From contig UICE01000002.1 in NCBI GenBank assembly GCA_900471815.1, forward strand, positions 1 through 64,000: 64,000 bases of DNA, written 5' to 3'. Made by a program: the position numbers and the translations under genes. Below the pieces are notes generated by a model, which saw only the letters and a program-made list of their open reading frames with translations, had not been told where the DNA came from and made no database searches. Positions 54,504 to 63,386 of the stretch are shown piece by piece (position 1 is the stretch's first letter; each line of letters opens with the position of its first letter). The stretch is from Hyphomicrobiales bacterium (GTDB lineage: Bacteria > Pseudomonadota > Alphaproteobacteria > Rhizobiales > Rhizobiaceae).

Positions 54504-56294
54504 TCAGACAGCCTTTGCCGCATCAAGAATGCGAAATTGTGTCGTCGTTGAGCCGTTCCAATGATTAAGAGCCAGATTGCCTGCGACATGCACAGATTGA
54601 CCTAATTGCCTGAAAAGGAAGTCGCCGAGGTCACTTCCCACCGCACGAAAGGCAATTGCATTGATACGCTTACCGTCTGCACCAGCAAGCGTCACCTTGA
54701 TGTGGTTGATGCCGACTGACCGAGCGTCAATCAGCCTGTGATGGGGAAGGACAAGAACCGGTTGAGGATGACCCGACCCAAACGGACCAGCTTTTTCCAT
54801 CGTTTCGTAAAGGGGAACGGTCGCACCTGCAGCGCTCAAAGCTCCGTCAATTGCCAGTGAGGCATTTCCACGCAATTGTCCCACCATCTCTGCGGATTGC
54901 TCTTCGAAAAATGCGCGCAAAGCACCCATTTTCCCACGTTCAACGGTAATTCCGGCAGCCATTGCATGGCCGCCACCCTTAACCAACAGACCCTGCTCTA
55001 CCGCGCCTCTGACAAGCTTCCCCAAATCAAAGCCGTTAATAGACCTCCCGGAGCCGCTGCCGGTTCCGTTTGCGTTGAACGCGATGGCAAAAGCAGGCCG
55101 ACGTGCTCGCTCCTTTAATCGCGCGGCGATCAACCCGACTATACCGGGATGCCAGTCGTCATTGGCTGTAATGAGAATAGCCGGACCAGATGAGGAGGAA
55201 AGCTCGGCCATAGCCTCGGCTTCCGCCTGTTCAAGCATGATCGTTTCCATCGCCTGACGCTCTTGATTAAGCCGATCAAGCTCCTGCGCAATGCGCATGG
55301 CTTCATCCGGGTCGTCGAGCGTTAAAAGCCGCGCGCCGAGACCCGCATCGCCGATCCGCCCACCGGCATTGATTCGCGGACCGATCAGATAAGCGAAGTG
55401 AAACGCATTAAGCGGCTCTCCAATCCGCGAGACGCGCGCCAATGCCGCAAGTCCGACATTCTGCTGGGTGCGCGCGACAAGAAGCCCCTTCACCACAAAA
55501 GCACGGTTCAATTCTTTTAATGGGACAACGTCGCAGATCGTGGCCAAAGCAACGAGATCGAGTAAAGACAGCAGATCTGGTGGATTGGTATTAAGTTTCA
55601 CCCCCTGCTCCCGCAGGATTCGCGAGGTTTGCACCAACGTCAGAAAAACTACGCCTGCAGCGCAGAGATGTCCCTGGCCGGACAAATCGTCCTCACGGTT
55701 GGGATTAACGATAGCGAGTGCGGCCTCGGGCAGATTACCACCCACTTGATGGTGATCCAGAACGACAACGTCGGCACCAGCGACTTTGGCCGCATCAATT
55801 GCGGCGGCACTATTTGTTCCGCAATCAACTGTGACTATCAGCGAGGCTTGTTTTGCCAATTCCTGCATAGCAGCGGGGTTTGGGCCATAGCCCTCAAATA
55901 TCCTGTCTGGAATGTAGATTTGATTTGCGATGCCATAATGGGCGAGAAAGCGCGATAGAATGGCTGAAGAACAAGCGCCATCAACGTCATAATCGCCGAA
56001 AATAGCAACTGTCTCACGAGCAATAATAGCTTTGGCGATGCGCGCTGCTGCCGGTGCCATATCCGTCAACGACGTCGGGTCTGGCATCAAACTTTTCAGA
56101 GTCGGCTCCATAAAAGCCGCCGCGTCATCCAAACCAACGCCCCTCCCAGCTAGGACGCGAGTGACGATATCGGGGAAGCCATGATTTTGCGCCATGGCCA
56201 GCGCAATATTTGCCTCGCGCTGGCCGAGTCGATCGACCCACTTCAGACCGGTTGCCGATTGTCCAACGCCGAGAAAAAGCCGTTCAGATGTCAT
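54504..56294 (-). CDS. recJ: Single-stranded-DNA-specific exonuclease RecJ
   Basis: A 596-residue 5'-3' ssDNA exonuclease for recombination and mismatch/base-excision repair. DHH-family motifs: VAIFGDYDVDGACSSAIL, VTVDCGTNS, VVVLDHHQVGG and ALAIVNPNRED in the first domain, then the DHHA1 domain with GRINAGGRIGDAGLGARLL and VKGGGHAMAAGITV. The ATG at 56294 is chosen; an in-frame TTG (56306) adds four residues. It lies between glpX and the SOS polymerase gene on the same strand, with only 69 bases to the latter. Confidence 0.94.
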   Translation of the reverse strand: MTSERLFLGVGQSATGLKWVDRLGQREANIALAMAQNHGFPDIVTRVLAGRGVGLDDAAAFMEPTLKSLMPDPTSLTDMAPAAARIAKAIIARETVAIFGDYDVDGACSSAILSRFLAHYGIANQIYIPDRIFEGYGPNPAAMQELAKQASLIVTVDCGTNSAAAIDAAKVAGADVVVLDHHQVGGNLPEAALAIVNPNREDDLSGQGHLCAAGVVFLTLVQTSRILREQGVKLNTNPPDLLSLLDLVALATICDVVPLKELNRAFVVKGLLVARTQQNVGLAALARVSRIGEPLNAFHFAYLIGPRINAGGRIGDAGLGARLLTLDDPDEAMRIAQELDRLNQERQAMETIMLEQAEAEAMAELSSSSGPAILITANDDWHPGIVGLIAARLKERARRPAFAIAFNANGTGSGSGRSINGFDLGKLVRGAVEQGLLVKGGGHAMAAGITVERGKMGALRAFFEEQSAEMVGQLRGNASLAIDGALSAAGATVPLYETMEKAGPFGSGHPQPVLVLPHHRLIDARSVGINHIKVTLAGADGKRINAIAFRAVGSDLGDFLFRQLGQSVHVAGNLALNHWNGSTTTQFRILDAAKAV

Positions 56295-56349
56295 CTGAGC
56301 GTTCAATCACTCGGCGGCCCGGAATGCAATGCCCCGAAAGTTCATTCTA

Positions 56350-57339
56350 TTATTGGAACTTGCTCATATCCTGATGCTTCGCTTTGATTTCGCGAACTGT
56401 CTGAGAATGTGAGCGCATCACCACCGTGTGGGTCTGAATATAGTCGCGGGCGAACTTGACGCCGGAAAGCATATTGCCATCGGTCACGCCGGTTGCGGCA
56501 AAAAGCACGTCACCTTTGGCCATTTCTTCCATCGTATAGATTTTCTTGGGGTCGCTGATGCCCATTTTGGCTGCCCGGGCGATTTTGTCATCGCTGTTGA
56601 GTTGGAGCCGCCCTTGCATCTGCCCGCCAATGCAGCGAAGCGCCGCAGCGGCCAGAACGCCTTCAGGCGCGCCACCAATGCCAATATAAATATCAATGCC
56701 AGTTTCGTCGGGGTCGGTTGTATGGATAACGCCGGCGACATCACCATCGCCGATCAAACGGATGGAAGCGCCCGTGGCGCGGACTTCCTCAATCAAACGT
56801 GCATGGCGTGGACGGTCCATAATGCAGGCTGTTATCTCACTGACGGGCACGCCCTTCGCTTTGGCAACTGCCATAATATTCTCAATGGCAGGCGCATCGA
56901 GATTGATGATTCCGGCTGGATAACCCGGTCCAACGGCAATCTTCTCCATGTACACATCCGGTGCATAGAGCAGGTTGCCTTTTTCGGCGATCGCGATAAC
57001 TGCCAGGGAATTTGGCAAGTTCTTGGCGCAGATAGTCGTGCCTTCCAGTGGATCGAGCGCAATATCAACCTCAGGCCCACTGCGTGTTCCAACTTCCTCA
57101 CCAATGTACAGCATTGGTGCTTCATCGCGCTCGCCTTCGCCGATAACAACAGTTCCCGCGATGGGCAGGCGATTCAATTCCTGACGCATTGCATCTACAG
57201 CAGCCTGATCGGCTGCCATTTCATCACCGCGCCCGCGCAGGCGAGCGGCGGCAACGGCTGCACGCTCGGTTACACGAACCAGCTCAAGGGTCAAAATACG
57301 ATCGAGGCCTACATCAGTCTGGTCGGAAGTTTTCGGCAT
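56350..57339 (-). CDS. glpX: Class II fructose-1,6-bisphosphatase
   Basis: A 329-residue GlpX-type phosphatase for gluconeogenesis. It has the metal and substrate motifs GTVVIGEGERDEAPMLYIGE, DIALDPLEGTT and RLIGDGDVAGVIHTTDPDETGIDIYIGIGGAPEGVLAAAALRCIGGQMQGRL. AGGA lies seven bases before the ATG. The gene order aminotransferase-hom-glpX-recJ on one strand is conserved in relatives. Confidence 0.95.
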   Translation of the reverse strand: MPKTSDQTDVGLDRILTLELVRVTERAAVAAARLRGRGDEMAADQAAVDAMRQELNRLPIAGTVVIGEGERDEAPMLYIGEEVGTRSGPEVDIALDPLEGTTICAKNLPNSLAVIAIAEKGNLLYAPDVYMEKIAVGPGYPAGIINLDAPAIENIMAVAKAKGVPVSEITACIMDRPRHARLIEEVRATGASIRLIGDGDVAGVIHTTDPDETGIDIYIGIGGAPEGVLAAAALRCIGGQMQGRLQLNSDDKIARAAKMGISDPKKIYTMEEMAKGDVLFAATGVTDGNMLSGVKFARDYIQTHTVVMRSHSQTVREIKAKHQDMSKFQ

Positions 57340-57508
57340 AGTTTTTCCTGCTTTTGTGGATATGGCCGCATTTCAAGATCAGCAATGCGGCTTTAGTAGC
57401 ATCGCTATGCAAATCTTTTGTCAAAGTCGCAACCACGCGGCAAGGGCTTGAGCCGAAGAAAAGCCACTTGCCGAAAAAGCTAATCGATTAAACGCACTAT
57501 GCCGGTTT

Positions 57509-58825
57509 TTAACCCGCTCTTTCAATACGAATCATCTGGGGTTTATCGGTTGCGTGACCATCCTTGACGATTCCTTCGAGAGCTTTTTTAACCGCGGCTT
57601 CCGTCGTTTCGTGCGTTACCAGAATGACTGTCTTGGTCGCCTCTGCCTGGCTATTGGCACTTTGCCGCTGCACAATCGATTCAAGCGAAATATCATTATC
57701 TGCCATGCGTTTTGCGATCGCAGCGAACACACCTGCCCGGTCATGGACAGTCAGGCGGATAAAATACCCCCCCTCATGGGCACGCATTTTAGCACGCTTA
57801 TAGGGTGCTAGCGCTTTCGCAGGTGTGCCAAAAACAGGGCCATGCTGAAAACCAGGTCGGCTTTTCGCGATATCAGCTAAATCGCCGATAACCGCAGATG
57901 CCGTTGCCGCTCCACCAGCCCCAGGGCCGGATAGCAACAGCTCACCCAGGAGATCCGTTTCGATAGCGACGGCGTTGGTAACGCCGTGGACCTGTGCGAT
58001 AACCGATTCAACCGGCACCATCGTTGGATGCACACGCTGTTCAATGCCGCTTTCAGTCTTCAACGCAACGCCAAGCAACTTGATGCGATAACCAAGTTCG
58101 TCGGCAGCCTTGATATCTGCCAATGATATATTGCTGATACCTTCCAGATAAATGTCATCTGCTGCAATCTGCGTTCCAAACGCGAGGCTCGTCAGGATTG
58201 CGAGCTTGTGCGCTGTGTCATTTCCTTCGATGTCGAATGTCGGATCAGCTTCTGCATAGCCAAGGCGCTGTGCATCGGCGAGACAGTCCTCAAAAGAGAT
58301 ACCCTCGTCCCACATCCTTGTAAGGATATAGTTGCAGGTGCCGTTCATGATGCCGTAAACGCGCGAAACCGTATTGCCTGTCAATGATTCGCGAAGCGCT
58401 TTAATGACTGGGATACCGCCTGCTACGGCAGCTTCAAAGTTTAACAGCACGCCTTTTTCTTCAGCGATCTTGGCGAGATAGACACCATGCTTTGCTAATA
58501 GCGCTTTGTTTGCAGTGACGACGTGCCGTCCCGATTTAAGGGCTGCTTCAACAGCTGCCCGAGCCGGCCCCTCGTCGCCGCCGATCAACTCGATAAAAAC
58601 ATCAATCTCATTCGATTTGGCCAGCTCAACCGGATCATCGAACCAGGTCGCCGCTGAGAAATCCACACCACGATCACGCTTGGCATCACGCGCTGATACT
58701 GCCGTGACGATAATCTGCTTCCCGCACTGACGGGTGAGCATTTCACCCTTGTCCCGCAAAATTTTCAGAACCGAGGCACCAACGGTACCCAATCCGGCGA
58801 TTCCTACGCGCAGTGCTTCACTCAT
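57509..58825 (-). CDS. hom: Homoserine dehydrogenase
   Basis: A 438-residue NAD(P)-dependent enzyme at the branch to threonine, methionine and isoleucine. Rossmann motif GIAGLGTVGASVLKIL, catalytic core NGTCNYILTRMWDEGISFEDCLADAQRLGYAEADPTFDIEGNDTAHKLAIL, and a C-terminal ACT domain (VHDRAGVFAAIAKRMADNDISLESIVQR) for threonine feedback. AGGA lies nine bases before the ATG. A hairpin separates it from the upstream aminotransferase gene. Confidence 0.96.
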   Translation of the reverse strand: MSEALRVGIAGLGTVGASVLKILRDKGEMLTRQCGKQIIVTAVSARDAKRDRGVDFSAATWFDDPVELAKSNEIDVFIELIGGDEGPARAAVEAALKSGRHVVTANKALLAKHGVYLAKIAEEKGVLLNFEAAVAGGIPVIKALRESLTGNTVSRVYGIMNGTCNYILTRMWDEGISFEDCLADAQRLGYAEADPTFDIEGNDTAHKLAILTSLAFGTQIAADDIYLEGISNISLADIKAADELGYRIKLLGVALKTESGIEQRVHPTMVPVESVIAQVHGVTNAVAIETDLLGELLLSGPGAGGAATASAVIGDLADIAKSRPGFQHGPVFGTPAKALAPYKRAKMRAHEGGYFIRLTVHDRAGVFAAIAKRMADNDISLESIVQRQSANSQAEATKTVILVTHETTEAAVKKALEGIVKDGHATDKPQMIRIERAG

Positions 58826-58848
58826 CGTTCACTTCCTTGGATTTTCAT

Positions 58849-58873
58849 TAAAGCGGCGCCAGACAGCGCCGCT
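58849..58873 (-). terminator. Hairpin between the aminotransferase gene and hom
   Basis: A perfect 8-bp GC-rich stem AGCGGCGC (58852-58859) with GCGCCGCT (58866-58873), followed on the minus strand by TTTAATG. It lies 24 bases before the hom start and could act as an attenuator or a weak terminator. Confidence 0.45.
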
Positions 58874-58897
58874 GATTCCGCTTCGGTCTACGCCAAC

Positions 58898-60115
58898 TTA
58901 ACGGCGCGCATTCAGCGGAATAACATTATGTAGTTTTTCGTCAGCGGTGCTGAGGAAACGCTTCAGATTACGGGCAGCCTGACGAATACGATGCTCGTTC
59001 TCCACCAGGGCGATGCGGATGTAATCATCCCCGTGTTCGCCAAAGCCGATACCAGGCGCGACGGCGACATCGGCATGCTCAATCAGAAGTTTGGAAAACT
59101 CCAACGAACCAAGACTGCGAAACTTCTCCGGTATTGGTGCCCAAGCAAACATTGTCGCTGCAGGAGCTGGTATGGGCCAACCAGCGCGGCCGAAACTTTC
59201 CACCAGAACATCGCGGCGATGTTTGTAGATGGCGCGAACCTCAGCAATATCTGAGCCGTCACCGTTCAGCGCAGCGGCTGCTGCGACCTGAATAGGGGTG
59301 AAAGCACCATAATCGAGATATGATTTGACCCGCGTCAGCGCTGAAATCAGCCGCTCATTACCAACCGCGAATCCCATACGCCAACCGGGCATGGAAAATG
59401 TCTTCGACATCGAAGTAAATTCAACGGCGACATCAATAGCGCCTGGAATCTGCAATACGGATGGCGGTGGCGCATCGTCAAAGTAAATTTCCGAATATGC
59501 CAAATCCGAAAGAATGATGATTTCGTTCTTCCGGGCAAAAGCTACCACGTCCTTGTAGAAATCAAGCGAAGCAACGTGAGCCGTAGGATTGGACGGATAG
59601 TTCAGGATCAATGCCAGCGGCTTTGGAATGGAATGGCGGATACCGCGTTCCAGAGCCGGGATGAAATGATCGTCCGGCATTGCAGGAATCGAGCGAATAA
59701 CACCGCCGGACATGATGAAACCGAATGCATGGATTGGATAAGTGGGATCTGGGCAAAGAACGACATCACCGGGCGCAGTAATGGCTTGCGCCATATTTGC
59801 GAAACCTTCCTTCGAGCCGAGGGTCGCTACGATCTGCGTGTCCGGATTAAGCTTTACTCCGAAACGGCGCTCATAATAGGCGGCCTGTGCGCGGCGCAAA
59901 CCTGGAATACCCTTTGATGACGAATATCGATGCGTGCGCGGATCCTGAACAGCCTCGCACAATTTATCTACAACACTCTGAGGAGTTGGAAGATCGGGAT
60001 TGCCCATACCAAGATCAACAATGTCCGCACCCGCGGCTCGCGCACTGGCCTTCAGGCGATTAACCTGCTCGAAAACATAAGGCGGGAGGCGGCGAACTTT
60101 ATGAAATTCTTCCAT
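58898..60115 (-). CDS. PLP-dependent aminotransferase (AlaC/LL-DAP-aminotransferase-like)
   Basis: A 405-residue class I/II aminotransferase of fold type I. It shows RLPPYVFEQVN at the start, DLGMGNPDLPTP, YSSSKGIPGLRRA, NYPSNPTAH, the PLP lysine in EFTSMSKTFSMPGWRMGF and the C-terminal arginine region DYIRIALVENEHRIRQA. Relatives are annotated as AlaC-like alanine or LL-diaminopimelate aminotransferases. The position next to hom suggests a role in aspartate-family or alanine metabolism. The ATG at 60115 is preferred over 60163. Confidence 0.88.
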   Translation of the reverse strand: MEEFHKVRRLPPYVFEQVNRLKASARAAGADIVDLGMGNPDLPTPQSVVDKLCEAVQDPRTHRYSSSKGIPGLRRAQAAYYERRFGVKLNPDTQIVATLGSKEGFANMAQAITAPGDVVLCPDPTYPIHAFGFIMSGGVIRSIPAMPDDHFIPALERGIRHSIPKPLALILNYPSNPTAHVASLDFYKDVVAFARKNEIIILSDLAYSEIYFDDAPPPSVLQIPGAIDVAVEFTSMSKTFSMPGWRMGFAVGNERLISALTRVKSYLDYGAFTPIQVAAAAALNGDGSDIAEVRAIYKHRRDVLVESFGRAGWPIPAPAATMFAWAPIPEKFRSLGSLEFSKLLIEHADVAVAPGIGFGEHGDDYIRIALVENEHRIRQAARNLKRFLSTADEKLHNVIPLNARR

Positions 60116-60242
60116 ATTTTTGGGTCCGGTTAAAAATAGCTGCAATGGGCGTGCGCTATACACCTAAACGGAACCACGGTCGAGAGATCATTGTGATGAG
60201 ACGCTCGTTCATCTCATCACGAAACGGAGGATGACGGTCTAT

Positions 60243-60283
60243 CAAAAAACTTAAAAGCCAGACCACCCGGAGGTGGTCTGGCT
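60243..60283 (-). terminator. Strong rho-independent terminator after the Flp pilin gene
   Basis: A perfect 12-bp stem AGCCAGACCACC (60256-60267) with GGTGGTCTGGCT (60272-60283) and a 4-base loop. It is followed on the minus strand by TTTTAAGTTTTTTG, and closes the flp transcript. Confidence 0.9.
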
Positions 60284-60331
60284 CTAACTTAGAACATTTT
60301 GGTAAAAGGCGAATTTCAGGCCTTCAGATTA

Positions 60332-60517
60332 TTATGGGGCTTTTACCGGTGCCTTACCCAATTCGTCGCTAACAAAACCAAAGGTTTTTGAAATATTGCC
60401 ACCCAATGTTGTTGCTGCGCCGATGATGGCGACGGAGATTAGAGCTGCAATAAGACCGTATTCAATTGCAGTTGCGCCGGATTCGTCCTTGAGGAAACGT
60501 GTGATGAGAGTTGTCAT
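60332..60517 (-). CDS. Flp family type IVb pilin
   Basis: A 61-residue prepilin. A short basic leader (MTTLITRFLKDESG) is followed by the cleavage site G14/A15 and the conserved ATAIEYGLIAALISVAII hydrophobic segment with E19 and Y20. Flp pilins form tad-type adhesive pili. No tad/cpa assembly genes are in the window, so this pilin would depend on machinery elsewhere. AGGA precedes the ATG at 60517 by nine bases. A longer reading frame to 60613 has no prepilin-like start. CtrA-like motifs lie upstream. Confidence 0.93.
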   Translation of the reverse strand: MTTLITRFLKDESGATAIEYGLIAALISVAIIGAATTLGGNISKTFGFVSDELGKAPVKAP

Positions 60518-60703
60518 GTGCCTGTCCTGTTTTAAAATATAATTGGTTTCGTTGAACCGTCGTGAACATAGGGTGACAGGAATTGAGCACGCATTAATGG
60601 AGATGGTTACCAAAAACTATCTGATTTTATTGCTTAATCGGCCTTTACCGCGCATGATTAAATCTAATTAAAATTCGCTGCTGAAATGGTTGCGCTTGGC
60701 AAA

Positions 60704-60732
60704 TCCTCCGGCATCCATCGGATTCCGGAGGA
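60704..60732 (-). terminator. Hairpin after the SDR gene
   Basis: TCCTCCGG (60704-60711) pairs with CCGGAGGA (60725-60732), with a short TTTGCC tail on the minus strand. It is 40 bases after the SDR stop. Confidence 0.45.
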
Positions 60733-60772
60733 ATAATCAGGTCGGACTGCATACGCCGGAACCAAGCGGGCT

Positions 60773-61546
60773 TTATTTCGTCGTATAGCCGCCATTTACG
60801 AGAATAGTCTGTCCGGTCATCCACCAGCCCTCCGACACCATGAAGCGGATATAGGGCACGATATCTTCAATGTCGGTGAGTCCTGTCTTGGAGAACTTTG
60901 AGAGCGCAGCAGCCGTTTTGTGATAAGCGACAGCATCTTCACCTTCAGCGGGATAGAAAAACGGCGTGTCCATTGGGCCTGGACCAATCGCCGTCACCGA
61001 AATGCCTCGCTCACCAAATTCCTTTGAGGCTGCCCGCGTGAATTGCTCAACGGGCGCCTTAGTCCCCGCATAGGCTGCGTAAAATGGCGTAAACGCTCCC
61101 AGCAGCGAAGTGACAAGCGTACAAATCTTTCCGTTATCGTTGAGATTTTTGCCTGCTTCCTTGAGGAAGAAAAAAGCGGTCTTGGCGTTAACTGCGCTCA
61201 TCTCATCATACTCAGATTCTGAAATCTCTGCGATAGGCTTCTTCAACACCTTGCCCACGGTGTTAATAGCAATATCTGGACGCCCTATCGCATTGACCAC
61301 ATCATCGAAAAGCTTTTCCATGGCGCCTGCAGTCGTCAAGTCGGCTTGAAACGCCACCCCTGTCGAACCCGCAGCCTTGATTGCAGCCAAGGTTGCCTCC
61401 GCATCTGTCTTCGTCGCCAAGCTGTTATAGTGCACAGCGATTGATTTGGCTCCATGCGCAGCCAGATCGCGAGCGATCAACCCACCGAGGTTCTTTGCGC
61501 CACCTGCGATGATGATAGTTTTTCCTTTGATCCCGTGATCAGGCAT
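60773..61546 (-). CDS. Short-chain dehydrogenase/reductase
   Basis: A 257-residue classical SDR. Nucleotide-binding motif IIAGGAKNLGGLIARDLAAHG (variant TGxxxGxG), the NTVGK region, serine in VTSLLGAFTPF and catalytic Y-x-x-x-K in YAAYAGTKAPVEQF. The substrate is unknown. AAAGGAG lies seven bases before the ATG. It is divergent from a LysR regulator that probably controls it. Confidence 0.87.
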   Translation of the reverse strand: MPDHGIKGKTIIIAGGAKNLGGLIARDLAAHGAKSIAVHYNSLATKTDAEATLAAIKAAGSTGVAFQADLTTAGAMEKLFDDVVNAIGRPDIAINTVGKVLKKPIAEISESEYDEMSAVNAKTAFFFLKEAGKNLNDNGKICTLVTSLLGAFTPFYAAYAGTKAPVEQFTRAASKEFGERGISVTAIGPGPMDTPFFYPAEGEDAVAYHKTAAALSKFSKTGLTDIEDIVPYIRFMVSEGWWMTGQTILVNGGYTTK

Positions 61547-61680
61547 GTGTCGGCTCCTTTTGGTGCGCTCACATCATGCGGGCGCTTTCAGGTAACCAGA
61601 ATATAGGCTAGGTTTTCTGGATAAAGCTGGAGAATTGGACATCACCTGTCAGAATTTCCGTACAATGGGGCGACAGCAAT

Positions 61681-62589
61681 TTGGATCGTATTGACCTCTT
61701 CCGTATCTTTTCTCGGGTCGTAGAATGCTCAAGCTTCACACGCGCGGCAGACACGCTCGGCGTTCCGCGATCTTCGGTTTCAGCGGCGATCGCAGAACTT
61801 GAGGGACGAGTCGGCGCCCGCCTCCTCCATAGGACCACGCGCAAGGTATCCCCTACTCAGGACGGCACTGTTTTCTATGATCGCTGTCAAAGGCTCATTT
61901 CCGACGTAGAAGACGCCGAAAACCTTTTCAAGCAAACAGCAGCTCAGCCGTCGGGAAAGCTCAGAATCGATGTGCCAGGTCGGATCGGGCGATTGATTAT
62001 CGCGCCTGCACTTCCGGACTTTCTTGATCGATATCCACAAATCCACATTGATCTCGGTGTTACGGATCGCGCGGTCAATCTTGTAGAAGATAATATCGAT
62101 TGTGTGCTCCGCGTTGGACCGCTTTCAGACTCAAGCTTGATAGGCCGGACCATCGGCGCATTGCCGCTGATAAATGTTGCAACCCCGGAATACCTGAAGC
62201 GGTTTAGCATTCCTGATTCTCCAGCCGAACTACATTCTCACTGGGCCGTAAATTACGCATCTCCGTCCTCCGGGCGTACGACGGAGTGGGAATGGACTGA
62301 AAATGGCGAGCAATTTGCTTTGCAAATGCCCAGCCGCGTCACCGTAAACAGCGCTGAGGCCTACATAGCCTGTTGTTTAGCAAGCCTCGGACTCATTCAG
62401 ATACCAGCCTATGATGTCCGTGCCCATATTAATGCTGGTGATCTTGTCGAAGTTTTACCCGAATATCGAGCAGCTCCCATGCCCATGACCTTGCTCTATC
62501 CCCATCGCCAACACCTCTCGCGGCGATTAAAGGTTTTTGCGGATTGGCTTGAGGAGCTTCTAAAGCAAGACTGCTTGCGACCCAGCTAA
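61681..62589 (+). CDS. LysR-family transcriptional regulator
   Basis: A 302-residue LTTR. The N-terminal helix-turn-helix (RIFSRVVECSSFTRAADTLGVPRSSVSAAIAELEGRVGARLLHRTTRKV) and the effector-binding domain (about 90-295) are complete. The start is TTG at 61681, the only in-frame start before the HTH, giving the family N-terminus MDRIDLFRIF. It is divergent from the SDR gene with 134 bases between. A TTCT/AGAA inverted pair (61615-61634) in that gap could be part of its operator. Confidence 0.88.
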   Translation: MDRIDLFRIFSRVVECSSFTRAADTLGVPRSSVSAAIAELEGRVGARLLHRTTRKVSPTQDGTVFYDRCQRLISDVEDAENLFKQTAAQPSGKLRIDVPGRIGRLIIAPALPDFLDRYPQIHIDLGVTDRAVNLVEDNIDCVLRVGPLSDSSLIGRTIGALPLINVATPEYLKRFSIPDSPAELHSHWAVNYASPSSGRTTEWEWTENGEQFALQMPSRVTVNSAEAYIACCLASLGLIQIPAYDVRAHINAGDLVEVLPEYRAAPMPMTLLYPHRQHLSRRLKVFADWLEELLKQDCLRPS

Positions 62590-62738
62590 AATATATTGAG
62601 CACGAGCGGGAATCGACGCCGGCCACGCGATCAGCCATTTTTCAAATTGGTGTTTTAGAAGTCCGGGAAGTATCGAATGCGGCGGGGCCCGCCACTTTTC
62701 CAGTAGTCAAACAATATTTGATTTGTCTAAGGGAAAAG

Positions 62739-62815
62739 TGGCGCGAGTGACGGGGCTCGAACCCGCGACCTCCGGCGTGACAGGCCGGCACTCTAACCAA
62801 CTGAGCTACACCCGC
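62739..62815 (-). tRNA. tRNA-Asp (GTC)
   Basis: A 77-nt cloverleaf on the minus strand with encoded CCA. The acceptor GCGGGTG pairs with CACTCGC, the discriminator is G, the anticodon stem is CCGGC/GCCGG and loop CTGTCAC gives anticodon GTC. Confidence 0.94.
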
Positions 62816-62853
62816 GCACTTTCGTACCAAACAATTTGTCCGGCGTGAGCGGT

Positions 62854-62882
62854 CGTTTAAGGGGTTCGCGGGAGAGTGTCAA
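62854..62882 (-). promoter_or_regulatory. tRNA-Asp promoter
   Basis: On the minus strand a perfect TTGACA (62877-62882), 17-bp spacer and TAAACG (62854-62859). It lies about 40 bases upstream of tRNA-Asp. Confidence 0.6.
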
Positions 62883-63003
62883 GCGCAAGTAGCCATGAAA
62901 AATGCGATTGTGAAAAACTCTTCAAACAATTCATAAAAGTGCTACATCCCCTCTTGCCAATGTCGTTCGAAACGCCTAAACGCTCCGGAACACACCCTGT
63001 GAG

Positions 63004-63079
<76 letters not shown>

Positions 63080-63335
63080 TTCCTTTCCAAGATAAGAAAT
63101 GTTGCACACGTCCTACCGGCCTGATCGCATGTGTGTTCTGGCAGTATTCTGCCTTCTTGAAGCAATCATCTACCGGACAGTGCCCTTTAACCGGCGATGC
63201 GCACCCCTGTAGCGCTGGTCGGGTATTTTGTGTTGCGATCACCAGAATCACATCACTTCCACCCCTATGACCATCTTTAACGGAATGCGAAGCAAGACCG
63301 TCAGCAAGCATCAAGCTTAGAGAGGGGCTATGGAA
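63080..63335. other. Intergenic stretch without recognised features
   Basis: Between tRNA-Val and the lon terminator I see no credible gene, repeat or promoter. Short open frames here overlap the tRNA or lack any family signal. Confidence 0.6.
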
Positions 63336-63368
63336 TCAAAATGGCCGGGTAATCGCTTACCCGGCCAT
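63336..63368 (-). terminator. Rho-independent terminator of lon
   Basis: A perfect 12-bp stem ATGGCCGGGTAA (63341-63352) with TTACCCGGCCAT (63357-63368) and a 4-base loop, followed on the minus strand by TTTTGATT. Confidence 0.85.
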
Positions 63369-63386
63369 CTTTGAACGTGTCAGATG

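Noticed and set aside
56428-57396. 322-codon open frame on the plus strand opposite glpX
   Set aside because: Antisense shadow of an intact class II fructose bisphosphatase.
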